A program made the translations under genes and the position numbers. From assembly GCF_013372105.1 (NCBI RefSeq), contig NZ_CP053825.1, forward strand, positions 248,001-312,000: 64,000 bases of DNA, given 5' to 3'. A model generated the notes under the pieces. It was not told the DNA's origin and did no database searches. It saw nothing but the letters and a program-made list of their open reading frames with translations. This DNA is from Campylobacter armoricus (lineage in GTDB: Bacteria > Campylobacterota > Campylobacteria > Campylobacterales > Campylobacteraceae). Below, piece after piece: positions 17,899 to 26,496 of this stretch (positions are counted from its first letter, which is position 1; each line of letters opens with the position of its first letter).

Positions 17899-19322
17899 TG
17901 AAAACAAATGTAGAAAAATACCTAAAAGAACATGAAAATAAAGAGCTTTGTAGATTTATCACTTGTGGTAGTGTAGATGATGGCAAATCTACCCTTATAG
18001 GTAGAATGCTTTATGATGCAAAAATGCTTTTTGAAGATCAAATTTTATCTTTAGAAAAAGATAGTAAAAAGCTTAGTAATGCAGGAGAAAAGCTTGATTT
18101 TGCGCTTTTAGTGGATGGCCTTGCAAGCGAGAGAGAGCAAGGTATAACTATAGATGTAGCATATAGATTTTTCACAAGCGAAAAAAGAAAATTCATTATA
18201 GCAGATACCCCAGGCCATGAGCAATACACTAGAAATATGGCAACAGGTGCTAGTACAGCTGATGTAGCTATCATACTTATAGATGCTAGAAAAGGAGTTT
18301 TAACTCAAACTAAAAGGCATTCTTATATAGCGAGTTTGCTTGGTATAAAACAATTTATTATTGCTGTTAATAAAATGGATTTGATTGATTATAATCAAGA
18401 AATTTTTAATACAATCTGCAAAAATTATCAAGAAATTTTACCATGCTTAAAAAATTATGAGTGTATTAAAACCCATTTTGTTCCTATATGTGCATTAGAT
18501 GGAGACAACATAGCTTTTAAAAGTATTAATATGCCTTGGTATGATGGAAAAACTTTATCTGAGCTTTTAGATACTTTGCCTATTGCTACTAGCTTGAGTG
18601 ATGAGTTTATCATGAATGTGCAATATGTCAATCGTCCTCATTTAAATTTTAGAGGTTTTTGTGGAAATATTGCTAGTGGTAGTATAAATACTAAAGATGA
18701 AGTTGTAATTTTACCTTCTTTAAAAACAAGCAAAGTAAAACAAATTATCACACCTGATATTAAAAACCTAAATGTGCCTGATAAAAATGAAAAAGTTCAA
18801 AGTGCTAAAAACGCTAGCCTTCCAAGTGCTATAACTTTAACTTTAGAAGATGAGATAGACATTTCAAGAGGTGATGTAGTAGCTTCTAAAAATCATAGTA
18901 TAGAAATTTCAAATTCTTTTAAAGCTATGGTGATATGGATGAGTGAGGTTAAATTTAATTTAAATGAAAACTATCTTATCAAAATAGCAAATTTAACTAC
19001 TAATGTAGTATTTGAAAAAATTGATTTTAAAAAAGACATTAATACTTTCAAAGAATTTCAAAGTGATGAATTAAAACTCAATGATATTGTTAAATGTACC
19101 TTAAAGCTTAATAAAAAAATAGCCCTTAAAGCTTATAAGGACAATAAAGCCTTAGGAGGCTTTATCATCATAGATAAATACTCTAATGAAACTTTGGCAG
19201 CGGGTATGGTAGAAGAAATTTTAGCAAGCGAAGAAAAGAGTAGAATTTATACTCAAGCAGAAATAGAACTTAATGCTTACATTAGAAAAAACTATCCTGA
19301 GTGGGAATGTAAAAAAATATGA
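17898..19322 (+). CDS. cysN: CysN, sulfate adenylyltransferase subunit 1 (GTPase)
   Basis: A 474-residue translation-factor-type GTPase that drives APS synthesis by CysD. G1 is GSVDDGKSTLIG (residue about 25), followed by LASEREQGITID, G3 DTPGHEQYTRNMATGAS and G4 NKMD. Domains II and III (about residues 230-450) are the beta-barrels of the EF-Tu class. No fused APS-kinase domain is present; a separate cysC lies two genes on, so CysD, CysN and CysC together give PAPS. Overlaps the permease gene by 4 bases (ATATGA). Confidence 0.95.
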   Translation: MKTNVEKYLKEHENKELCRFITCGSVDDGKSTLIGRMLYDAKMLFEDQILSLEKDSKKLSNAGEKLDFALLVDGLASEREQGITIDVAYRFFTSEKRKFIIADTPGHEQYTRNMATGASTADVAIILIDARKGVLTQTKRHSYIASLLGIKQFIIAVNKMDLIDYNQEIFNTICKNYQEILPCLKNYECIKTHFVPICALDGDNIAFKSINMPWYDGKTLSELLDTLPIATSLSDEFIMNVQYVNRPHLNFRGFCGNIASGSINTKDEVVILPSLKTSKVKQIITPDIKNLNVPDKNEKVQSAKNASLPSAITLTLEDEIDISRGDVVASKNHSIEISNSFKAMVIWMSEVKFNLNENYLIKIANLTTNVVFEKIDFKKDINTFKEFQSDELKLNDIVKCTLKLNKKIALKAYKDNKALGGFIIIDKYSNETLAAGMVEEILASEEKSRIYTQAEIELNAYIRKNYPEWECKKI

Positions 19323-21034
19323 AAATCATTGTCACATTAAGTATTTTATTTTTGCTTATTTTGCTAATTAGTAATAAAATTAAACCTTTTGTTTTATTTG
19401 GTAGTGTAGCTGTGCTTTACTATCTTTTGGGGTATTTAAATTTAAATATTTGGCTTAGCTCTTATACGAGCGAATCTTTAATAGTGCTTATTTTGCTTTT
19501 GTTGGTTTCGCTAGCTATAGAAAAAAGCGTTGTGATAAGTTGGTGTTCTAAATTCATCATAGGTAAAAATTATCATCTATCGCTTTTAAAACTTGGAGTT
19601 GTTACAGCTAGTATTTCAGCTTTTTTAAATAATACTGCAGTAGTGGCAAGTTTTATGAGTATTATAAAAAATAACAAATTTCAAGCTCCTTCTAAACTAC
19701 TCATTCCGCTTTCATATTTTTCCATAGTTGGTGGAACGATGACTTTGATAGGTACTTCAACTAATTTGATAGTCAATTCTTTTGTAGTGCAAAATGGCTT
19801 GGAAAGCTTAAAGATTTTTGATTTTTTTGCGGTGGGTTTTTGTATAAGTATTGGTGTGCTTATAGTGCTTTTGATTTTTAACTTTTTATTGCCTGAGTAT
19901 AAAGAAAGAGAAAATGTCATTAATGAGTATTTAATCGATGTTAAAGTGTTGAAAAATAGCCCATTAGTGGGAAAAACTATACAAGAAAATGGCTTAAGAA
20001 ATTTAGAGTTTTTGTTTTTACTTGAAATTCAAAGAAAAGATGGGCTTGTCACTCCTGTTAGTCATAATGAGCTTATAAAAGAAGATGATGTATTAGTTTT
20101 TAGTGGAGATATTACACATTTAGAGACTTTGAAAAAATTTGATGGCTTACAAATTGGCTCACAAGATTTAAAATTAGAAACATTAAATTTAGTAGATGTT
20201 GTTATAAATTCTGAGTCAAATTTGATAGGAAAAAGTGTTAAAGAAGCAAACTTTAGAGCTAAATTTGATGCTGGGATTGTAGCTCTAAAAAGGGGCTCAA
20301 AAAATATTTCAAAAATTGGCCAAAGTTTATTGCGAGCTGGAGATAGGCTTGTTTTAAGTGTAGGTAAGGATTTTCACTCAAGAGATAATATCAATAAAAA
20401 CTTTTACATTATCTCAAATATCATGCAAAATCAAAAGTTAAGCAATACTCAAAGTTTTATAGTTATTTTTGCGTTTTTAGCCATCATTGCTTTATCGGCT
20501 TTGGAGTTAGTGTCTTTGCTTAAAGCACTGTTAGTGTTTCTAGCTTGCTTGTTTATATTTAAAATTATAAGTTTTGATGAAGTAAAAAGACGCTTTCCTT
20601 TGGAAATTTTTATTATAGTAGGATCTTCTTTGGCTATTACTAAAGTTTTAGTTGATAGTGGTTTAGCTAGAGATTTGGCTGAATTTATTATAGGAACTTT
20701 TGGGGTGTATGGATTATATGGTAGTTTTGTAGGGATTTATCTTCTAACTTTGCTTTTAACTGAAATCATTACTAATAATGCTGCTGCAGCTTTAGCTTTT
20801 CCTATCGCTTATAGCACTGCTTTAGCACTTGAAGTTAATCCAACTCCGTTTATATTAGCAGTTGCTTATGGAGCAAGTTGTGCGTTTTTAATGCCACATG
20901 GTTATCAAACTCACTTGATGGTAGGTTCAATTTGTGGGTATAAAACTACTGATTTTATAAAAATAGGATGGATAGTTTCCTTGACTTATTCAGCTATTGT
21001 TTTAACTATAATTCCAGTATTTTTCAGTTTTTAA
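19319..21034 (+). CDS. SLC13/DASS-family permease with RCK_C domains, probable sulfate importer
   Basis: A 571-residue membrane protein with about ten hydrophobic segments. The two halves of the transporter each carry an SLC13-like motif: SAFLNNTAVVASFM with VGGTMTLIGTSTNLIVNSF in the first, and TEIITNNAAAALAFPIA with MPHGYQTHLMV in the second. Between them (about residues 200-365) are two TrkA-C/RCK_C domains (VLKNSPLVGKTIQENG, GKSVKEANFRA). Bacterial and algal proteins of this architecture include sulfate transporters. Sitting between cysN and cysC in a continuous, overlapping gene run, it most likely supplies sulfate for PAPS synthesis; dicarboxylate or other anion transport cannot be excluded from sequence. 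Confidence 0.82.
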   Translation: MKIIVTLSILFLLILLISNKIKPFVLFGSVAVLYYLLGYLNLNIWLSSYTSESLIVLILLLLVSLAIEKSVVISWCSKFIIGKNYHLSLLKLGVVTASISAFLNNTAVVASFMSIIKNNKFQAPSKLLIPLSYFSIVGGTMTLIGTSTNLIVNSFVVQNGLESLKIFDFFAVGFCISIGVLIVLLIFNFLLPEYKERENVINEYLIDVKVLKNSPLVGKTIQENGLRNLEFLFLLEIQRKDGLVTPVSHNELIKEDDVLVFSGDITHLETLKKFDGLQIGSQDLKLETLNLVDVVINSESNLIGKSVKEANFRAKFDAGIVALKRGSKNISKIGQSLLRAGDRLVLSVGKDFHSRDNINKNFYIISNIMQNQKLSNTQSFIVIFAFLAIIALSALELVSLLKALLVFLACLFIFKIISFDEVKRRFPLEIFIIVGSSLAITKVLVDSGLARDLAEFIIGTFGVYGLYGSFVGIYLLTLLLTEIITNNAAAALAFPIAYSTALALEVNPTPFILAVAYGASCAFLMPHGYQTHLMVGSICGYKTTDFIKIGWIVSLTYSAIVLTIIPVFFSF

Positions 21035-21042
21035 GGAAAAAA

Positions 21043-21627
21043 ATGAGTAAAAATTTAACTTGGCATGCAAGTAGCATTACAAAAGCCCAAAGAGCTAAAC
21101 TTAAAAATCAAAAACCATGTGTTTTATGGTTTAGCGGGCTTAGTGGTAGTGGTAAATCTACTTTGGCAAATGCGGTTGAAAAAAAACTTTTTGAGCAAGG
21201 TTTTCATACTTATCTTTTAGATGGGGATAATGTACGCCATGGACTTAATAAAGATTTGGGTTTTGATGAAGCTTCAAGAGTAGAAAACATAAGACGCGTA
21301 GGAGAAGTATGTAAGCTTTTTGTAGATGCTGGCATGATAGTGCTTTGTGCTTTTATATCGCCTTTTGAAAAAGATAGAAAACTTATAAAAGAACTTTTAG
21401 ATGAGGATAAATATATAGAAATATTTGTTGATACACCTTTGGAAATTTGTGAAAAAAGAGATCCAAAAGGACTTTATAGAAAAGCAAGAAATGGAGAGAT
21501 TAAAAATTTCACAGGTATAGATAGCCCTTATGAAAAACCTAAAAATCCGCATATACATATAATAAAAGAAGATCTTAATGAGAATGCAGATATGATTTTG
21601 AAATTTTTAGATAGGAAAGTTAAATGA
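21043..21627 (+). CDS. cysC: CysC, adenylylsulfate (APS) kinase
   Basis: A 194-residue kinase that phosphorylates APS to PAPS, the universal sulfate donor. The start ATG 21043 (protein MSKNLTWH) follows TTAAGGA; an ATG 75 bases upstream is inside the permease gene and has no family similarity. Walker A is FSGLSGSGKSTLAN near residue 29; LLDGDNVRHGLNKDLGF, NIRRVGEV, FISPFEKDR and GLYRKARNGEIKNFTGIDSPYE are all APS-kinase blocks. In C. jejuni the capsule gene of this family (Cj1415) acts instead on CDP-diphosphoramidate in phosphoramidate synthesis, but its partners (Cj1416-1418 type) are absent here while cysD and cysN are present, so APS is the likely substrate. Overlaps the sulfotransferase start (ATGA). 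Confidence 0.92.
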   Translation: MSKNLTWHASSITKAQRAKLKNQKPCVLWFSGLSGSGKSTLANAVEKKLFEQGFHTYLLDGDNVRHGLNKDLGFDEASRVENIRRVGEVCKLFVDAGMIVLCAFISPFEKDRKLIKELLDEDKYIEIFVDTPLEICEKRDPKGLYRKARNGEIKNFTGIDSPYEKPKNPHIHIIKEDLNENADMILKFLDRKVK

Positions 21628-23231
21628 CTGCTTATGTACATATAGGAACTCCAAAAACAGGAACCACAACTATACAATATTTTTTAACTCAAAATACTAG
21701 ATTGCTTGAATCAAAAAATATAATTTACCCACTTTCTATAGAATCTTTATATCAACATTGGGAGCTTGTTAATCTATGTTTTGAAATTTACCAAAATATA
21801 GACTCATTTCATAAAATAATAGAATATTCCGATGTTTTCAGAAAATTATCACTAGAAATATTAAATCATCCAAATAAATCTTTTTTATTTTCAACAGAAG
21901 GATTAACTTGGTGGGTCGATGATGTAAAAAAAATTAAGATTTTAAAAGGAATATTTGATAATTTAGGGTTCAATAAAGTATATATAATAGTATATTTAAG
22001 AAATATTTATGATTTTACATTATCTATGGCATCACAGAGTGTTAAAGAAAATTATACTTCACCTTTTGATGTATTTCCTTGGAAATATTTTAAGAGACAT
22101 ATTTTCGATTATCAATTTATATGTAAATGCTACTCTGAAGTTTTTGGCAAAGAAAATATGATAGTAAGACTATTTGATAAAAATGAATTTTATCAAGGAG
22201 ATCTGTTAAAAGATTTTGTTCATGCTATAGGCTTAGAGTGGAATAATGATTTTACTGTACCTATAAAACAAAATAAAAGTATGGATTTATTAGGAATGGA
22301 GTTGTTTAAGAGAATTAATAAATTGTCTTTTGAGTATAGTCAAATAAATTCATTTGTTCAAAATTATTCTGAAAAATATTTTGATTCAAAAGAAATTTTA
22401 TTACAATACAAACCATCTAAAAAAATAATAGAGTCTTATATAAATTATTTTGAAGAATCAAATGAATGGGTAAGAAAAGAATTTTTTTCTCACAAAAAGA
22501 GTTTATTTCCTAAAAAAGATTTAACCAAATATAAAGAAAATTATGAACTTAAAGAAATGAAACCAGAATATTGGGATAAAATAGCTGAATTTATAGCTGA
22601 TATTGTTAAAACTAAAAATCAAATTATTATAGATAAAACTAATATTATTCAAAATAAAGATAAAATTATTATTGAACAAACTACTCAAGTAAAATCCTTG
22701 CAAACAACCATAAAAGATAATGAAACAAAATTAATACAATATCAAACTTCTAATAATACTTTTAGTAATACTATAAAAGAAAAAGATAATATTATAAATT
22801 CTAATATAAATCAAATCAACCAATTGAAAAATAATATACAAGAAAAATCAACCCAGCTCAATCAAATTCAATCTAAACTATCTTTCCAAACCAAATATGG
22901 CACAGCTAAAACAAGAATTCAAAACCAACTTTCTTATAAGCTAGGTCAAGCTATGATAACAAATTCTAAATCTTTACTAGGTTATATAAGAATGCCTTTT
23001 GTATTATCTTATATAAAAGACAAACATAAACAAGAACAAAAAATCTACCAAGAAAAAATAAAAAAAGATCCTTCTTTAAAATTACCTCCATTAGAATCTT
23101 ATCTTGATTACAAAGAAGCTTTAAAAGAAAAAGAATGTTTAACTTATAAATTAGGCCAAGCTCTTATACAAGCTAATAAAACTTGGTATGGGGGGGGTAT
23201 ATCAAGTTGCTGTTTGAAATTAGGAAATTGA
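21624..23231 (+). CDS. PAPS-dependent sulfotransferase with coiled coil and SYKLG module; tail frameshifted by G8
   Basis: A 535-residue protein. The N-terminus HIGTPKTGTTTIQYFL is the 5'-phosphosulfate-binding loop of sulfotransferases; VYLRNIYDFTLSMASQS near residue 125 fits the 3'-phosphate site (Arg and Ser). Residues about 330-415 are Asn/Gln/Lys-rich heptad sequence, probably a coiled coil. Residues 420-535 are the SYKLG module, more diverged than the two upstream copies. A G8 tract at 23190 puts the tail out of frame: the protein ends ISSCCLKLGN instead of the conserved amphipathic tail, which nine G would give with a stop at 23260. It directly follows cysC with an ATGA overlap, so it is the probable user of the PAPS and would sulfate the capsule. 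Confidence 0.85.
   Translation: MTAYVHIGTPKTGTTTIQYFLTQNTRLLESKNIIYPLSIESLYQHWELVNLCFEIYQNIDSFHKIIEYSDVFRKLSLEILNHPNKSFLFSTEGLTWWVDDVKKIKILKGIFDNLGFNKVYIIVYLRNIYDFTLSMASQSVKENYTSPFDVFPWKYFKRHIFDYQFICKCYSEVFGKENMIVRLFDKNEFYQGDLLKDFVHAIGLEWNNDFTVPIKQNKSMDLLGMELFKRINKLSFEYSQINSFVQNYSEKYFDSKEILLQYKPSKKIIESYINYFEESNEWVRKEFFSHKKSLFPKKDLTKYKENYELKEMKPEYWDKIAEFIADIVKTKNQIIIDKTNIIQNKDKIIIEQTTQVKSLQTTIKDNETKLIQYQTSNNTFSNTIKEKDNIINSNINQINQLKNNIQEKSTQLNQIQSKLSFQTKYGTAKTRIQNQLSYKLGQAMITNSKSLLGYIRMPFVLSYIKDKHKQEQKIYQEKIKKDPSLKLPPLESYLDYKEALKEKECLTYKLGQALIQANKTWYGGGISSCCLKLGN
22881..23231 (+). repeat. Third, diverged DNA copy of the SYKLG module
   Basis: Starts with the same sequence as the 9245 and 10456 copies (TCTTTCCAAACCAAATATGG) and stays alignable to the end with scattered substitutions, mostly between 22930 and 23110. 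The sequence after it up to 23268 matches that after copy 2. Confidence 0.85.
23190..23197 (+). repeat. G8 tract, sulfotransferase tail out of frame
   Basis: Eight G where the two other module copies have nine. One added G would restore the conserved tail. Confidence 0.85.
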
Positions 23232-23260
23232 AGAAAGAATTTAAGAATAGAAAAATTTGA

Positions 23261-23266
23261 TATAAT
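23261..23266 (+). promoter_or_regulatory. Probable -10 box (TATAAT) for kpsC-kpsS
   Basis: TATAAT 28 bases before the kpsC ATG, in a stretch identical to that at 10837. It could give kpsC and kpsS expression independent of the long upstream operon. Confidence 0.55.
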
Positions 23267-23293
23267 CTCTATTTGATAATATAAAGAGAAATT

Positions 23294-25321
23294 ATGAAAT
23301 TTTACACCACATCCAAAAAACTAAAGAAAAATATTAAAAATTTTTATAATATAACTTTGTATCATACCTACAAAAACATTATTAAAGAAGATGTTTTTGT
23401 AGGTTGGGGTAGAAAAAAGTCAGGTTTAAAAGCCATAGCATTAGCTAAAAAGCATAATGTAAAATTTTTGCTTTTAGAGGATGGCTTTTTACGCTCGCTA
23501 AATTTAGGTGTAGAAAATAGTCCGAGTTTTTCTATTGTCAAAGATGATGTGGGAATTTATTACGATGCAAGTGCTCCATCTAAACTTGAAAATATTTTAA
23601 ATACTTATGAGTTTAGTACTGAAGAATTAGAGCAAGCAAAAAAAGCTATAGAGTTTATAAAAAAAGAAAAACTTAGCAAGTATAATAATAATCTTTGCGT
23701 GCCAAAAGAGCTTTTTGGTGCTAATGAAGAACGCGTATTAATCATCACTCAAGTAGCAAATGATGCTTCGTTAAAATTTGGTTTAGCTGATAGTTTTTCA
23801 ACTCAAGATATTATAAATGAGGCTATTGAAGAAAATCCAAGTGCTAAAATATACATTAAAATTCATCCTGATGTACTAAGTGGCAAAAAGCAAAGTGATT
23901 TTAATGTACAGGATTTACCAAGTAGGTATGTGATTTTAAAAGAAAATTATAATCCCATAGAATTACTAAGTTATTTTAAAAAAGTTTATACCAAGACTTC
24001 TGGTATGGGTTTTGAAGCATTGATGCTAGGAAGAGAATGTGTATGTTATGGTATGCCATTTTATGCAGGATGGGGTTTGACACAAGATAAGTTAGAGTGT
24101 AAAAGAAGGCTAAAAAAAAGAAGCTTAGAAGAAATGTTTTACGCCACTTATATTTTATATAGTGAATATTTTAATCCTTATCTAAAACAAAAAAGTGATA
24201 TTTTTGATACTATTCATACCCTAGCAAAGTATAAAAAGATAGAACAAGCTAATTCAAATACTTTATATTTTTTAGGTTTTACTTTGTGGAAGCGTTGGTT
24301 TATGAAGCCATTTTTTAAAGCCAAAAATAATAAAATCATTTTTTTAAACTCACTAGATGAGCTTTATAAAGTCCATCTAAAACCTAAAGATAAAATTTTT
24401 ATCTGGGGTAAAAAATACGACAAGGCTTTATTAGTAAAAGATTTTAGCAATGAAATATTTCTAGTAGAAGATGGCTTCTTGCGCTCAGTTTTTTTGGGTT
24501 CAGATCTCACACGCCCTTTTTCTTTGATAGTAGATAGTAAAGGTTTGTATATAGATCCAAGCAAGCCAAGTGATTTAGAAGATATTTTACAAAATTATGA
24601 ATTTGATGAAAGTTTGAAGCAAAGAGCTAAAAAACTCATCGCCACTATCACAAAAAATAAATTTTCAAAGTACAATGGCCTAAAACATGAAAGATTAAAT
24701 TTCAACACAAGTAAAAAAGTTATTTTAATCCCTGCTCAGGTGGAAGATGATGCTTCTATGATCTTAGGTGGTGCAGGGTTTGATACTTTAAAACTTTTAC
24801 AAAGTGTAAGAGAGGCAAATGAAAAAGTCTTTATAGTTTTTAAACCTCACCCTGATGTTTTAAGCGGTAATCGCAAGGGTTTAAAAGATAAAAACATTAT
24901 TTTAAAATATTGTGATGAAATTATAGAAAATGTCAGTATAGATAGTGCCATAAATGCTTGTGATGAAGTACATACTATAACCTCCACAAGTGGTTTTGAT
25001 GCTCTTTTGCGTGGTAAAAAAGTGGTAGTGTATGGCAAGCCTTTTTATGCAGGTTGGGGTTTGACTACGGATTTACATCAAATTCCAAGACGCACAAGAA
25101 AACTTAACCTAGAAGAGCTTGCAGCAGGAGTTTTGATTCTTTATCCAAGATATATTCATCCAAAAAGTAAAATTTTATGTGAAGTTGAGCTTGCGTTAGA
25201 TATAATGCTAAAAATGCAAAAAGATTATTTTTTTAAATTTTATTTGCGTTGGTTTATAGATATAAGAATTTATATATTAAGAAAAATAAGAAGATTAATA
25301 GAATTTATTTTGATTAGATGA
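23294..25321 (+). CDS. kpsC: KpsC, retaining beta-Kdo transferase (dual domain)
   Basis: A 675-residue protein with two homologous halves. Each has an EDGFLRS motif (LLLEDGFLRSLNLG near residue 61, FLVEDGFLRSVFLGS near 393), a KIHPDV/KPHPDV LSG motif, a TxTSG motif and YAGWGLT near its end. KpsC halves (GT99 and GT107) add alternating beta-Kdo residues to the first Kdo placed by KpsS on phosphatidylglycerol, forming the capsule anchor. The length fits the family. A good RBS (AAAGAGAAATT) precedes the ATG. The stop overlaps the kpsS start (ATGA), the conserved pairing at the capsule-locus boundary. Confidence 0.95.
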   Translation: MKFYTTSKKLKKNIKNFYNITLYHTYKNIIKEDVFVGWGRKKSGLKAIALAKKHNVKFLLLEDGFLRSLNLGVENSPSFSIVKDDVGIYYDASAPSKLENILNTYEFSTEELEQAKKAIEFIKKEKLSKYNNNLCVPKELFGANEERVLIITQVANDASLKFGLADSFSTQDIINEAIEENPSAKIYIKIHPDVLSGKKQSDFNVQDLPSRYVILKENYNPIELLSYFKKVYTKTSGMGFEALMLGRECVCYGMPFYAGWGLTQDKLECKRRLKKRSLEEMFYATYILYSEYFNPYLKQKSDIFDTIHTLAKYKKIEQANSNTLYFLGFTLWKRWFMKPFFKAKNNKIIFLNSLDELYKVHLKPKDKIFIWGKKYDKALLVKDFSNEIFLVEDGFLRSVFLGSDLTRPFSLIVDSKGLYIDPSKPSDLEDILQNYEFDESLKQRAKKLIATITKNKFSKYNGLKHERLNFNTSKKVILIPAQVEDDASMILGGAGFDTLKLLQSVREANEKVFIVFKPHPDVLSGNRKGLKDKNIILKYCDEIIENVSIDSAINACDEVHTITSTSGFDALLRGKKVVVYGKPFYAGWGLTTDLHQIPRRTRKLNLEELAAGVLILYPRYIHPKSKILCEVELALDIMLKMQKDYFFKFYLRWFIDIRIYILRKIRRLIEFILIR

Positions 25322-26496
25322 ATTTAAGTAAAAAGTTAAAAAAATTTTCTGGTAAAAATGTTTTATTGCTCCAAGGACCTGTGGGAAGTTTTTTTCGTAA
25401 AATTTCTACAAAAATACCAAAAGCTAAGGTTTATAAAGTAAATTTTAATGGTGGAGATTTTTTCTTTTATCCTTTTAAAAGCATTAATTACACTAAAAGT
25501 TTAGCTAAACTTGAAGACTTTTATAAAAAGCTTTTTGAAGAAAAACAAATTCAAGTTGTCTTGATGTATAATGATTGTAGAAAAGTTCATGAGATAGCCA
25601 TTAATGTAGCTAAGCAAATGGGTATTGAGGTATGGATTTTTGAAGAAGGTTATATAAGACCAAATTTCATTACTTTTGAAAAAGATGGAGTGAATGCAAA
25701 CTCGACCCTACCAAGAGAAAAAGAATTTTATCTAAGTCAGAAAAAATTTAACAAAGATTTTAAATTTAAAACTTTTTCAAACACTTTTAGAAATATGGCT
25801 TTTGCTTCATTTTTATACTGGTTTTTTGCTTTTTTATTTTCCTGGTATTTTAATAATTCCTTACACCATAGAAGTTTAAAATTATTTGATTTTTTACCTT
25901 GGTTTTGCTCAGTATATAGAAAAAACAAATACAAAATCACAGAAAAAAATTTAAATGAAAAAATTCTTTCATTAAAACAAAAGTATTTTTTAGCTATTTT
26001 GCAAGTGCATAATGATACACAACTTTCGCATCATTATAAAAAAAGCATAGAAAAATTTATAGAAGAAGTGATTATTTCTTTTGCTAATCATGCTAAAGCA
26101 AAGTCTTATTTAGTTTTTAAGCATCATCCTATGGATCGTGGCTATAGGGATTATACTAAGCTTATAGAAGATTTGAGTTTAAAATACAATGTTGAAGGTA
26201 GAATTTTGTATATACATGATTTGCATTTGCCCACGCTTTTGATTAATGCAAGAGGCACAATAGTCATAAATAGCACAGTAGGTCTTTCTGCTTTATATCA
26301 CAATAGTCCTTTAAAAGTTATGGGAAAAGCATTTTATGATATAGAAGGCTTAACTTATCAAAAAAGCTTGCATACTTTTTGGAAAGAATGTAGAGCATAT
26401 AAACCTGACATAGTTTTACATACTAAATTTAGAAATTATGTGATATATAAAACTCAAATCAATGGAAATTTTTTTAAAAATACTAGTTTAGACTAA
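25318..26496 (+). CDS. kpsS: KpsS, beta-Kdo transferase starting the capsule anchor
   Basis: A 392-residue enzyme that transfers the first Kdo to phosphatidylglycerol on the cytoplasmic face of the membrane. Family marks: LLLQGPVGSFFRKI at the N-terminus, FEEGYIRPNFITFE near residue 115, LQVHNDTQLSHHYK, FKHHPMDRGYRDY, and INSTVGLSALYH near the C-terminus. A hydrophobic stretch (about residues 160-180) may contact the membrane. It overlaps kpsC and converges with the SGNH gene on the other strand, overlapping it by 4 bases, so no terminator space exists between them. Confidence 0.94.
   Translation: MNLSKKLKKFSGKNVLLLQGPVGSFFRKISTKIPKAKVYKVNFNGGDFFFYPFKSINYTKSLAKLEDFYKKLFEEKQIQVVLMYNDCRKVHEIAINVAKQMGIEVWIFEEGYIRPNFITFEKDGVNANSTLPREKEFYLSQKKFNKDFKFKTFSNTFRNMAFASFLYWFFAFLFSWYFNNSLHHRSLKLFDFLPWFCSVYRKNKYKITEKNLNEKILSLKQKYFLAILQVHNDTQLSHHYKKSIEKFIEEVIISFANHAKAKSYLVFKHHPMDRGYRDYTKLIEDLSLKYNVEGRILYIHDLHLPTLLINARGTIVINSTVGLSALYHNSPLKVMGKAFYDIEGLTYQKSLHTFWKECRAYKPDIVLHTKFRNYVIYKTQINGNFFKNTSLD

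Noticed and set aside
20968-21042. 25-residue N-terminal extension of CysC
   Set aside because: It falls inside the permease gene and is unrelated to APS kinases; ATG 21043 has a good RBS.
17005-21627. cysDNC as ordinary cysteine biosynthesis genes
   Set aside because: No PAPS/APS reductase or sulfite reductase gene is nearby and a sulfotransferase gene is directly coupled.
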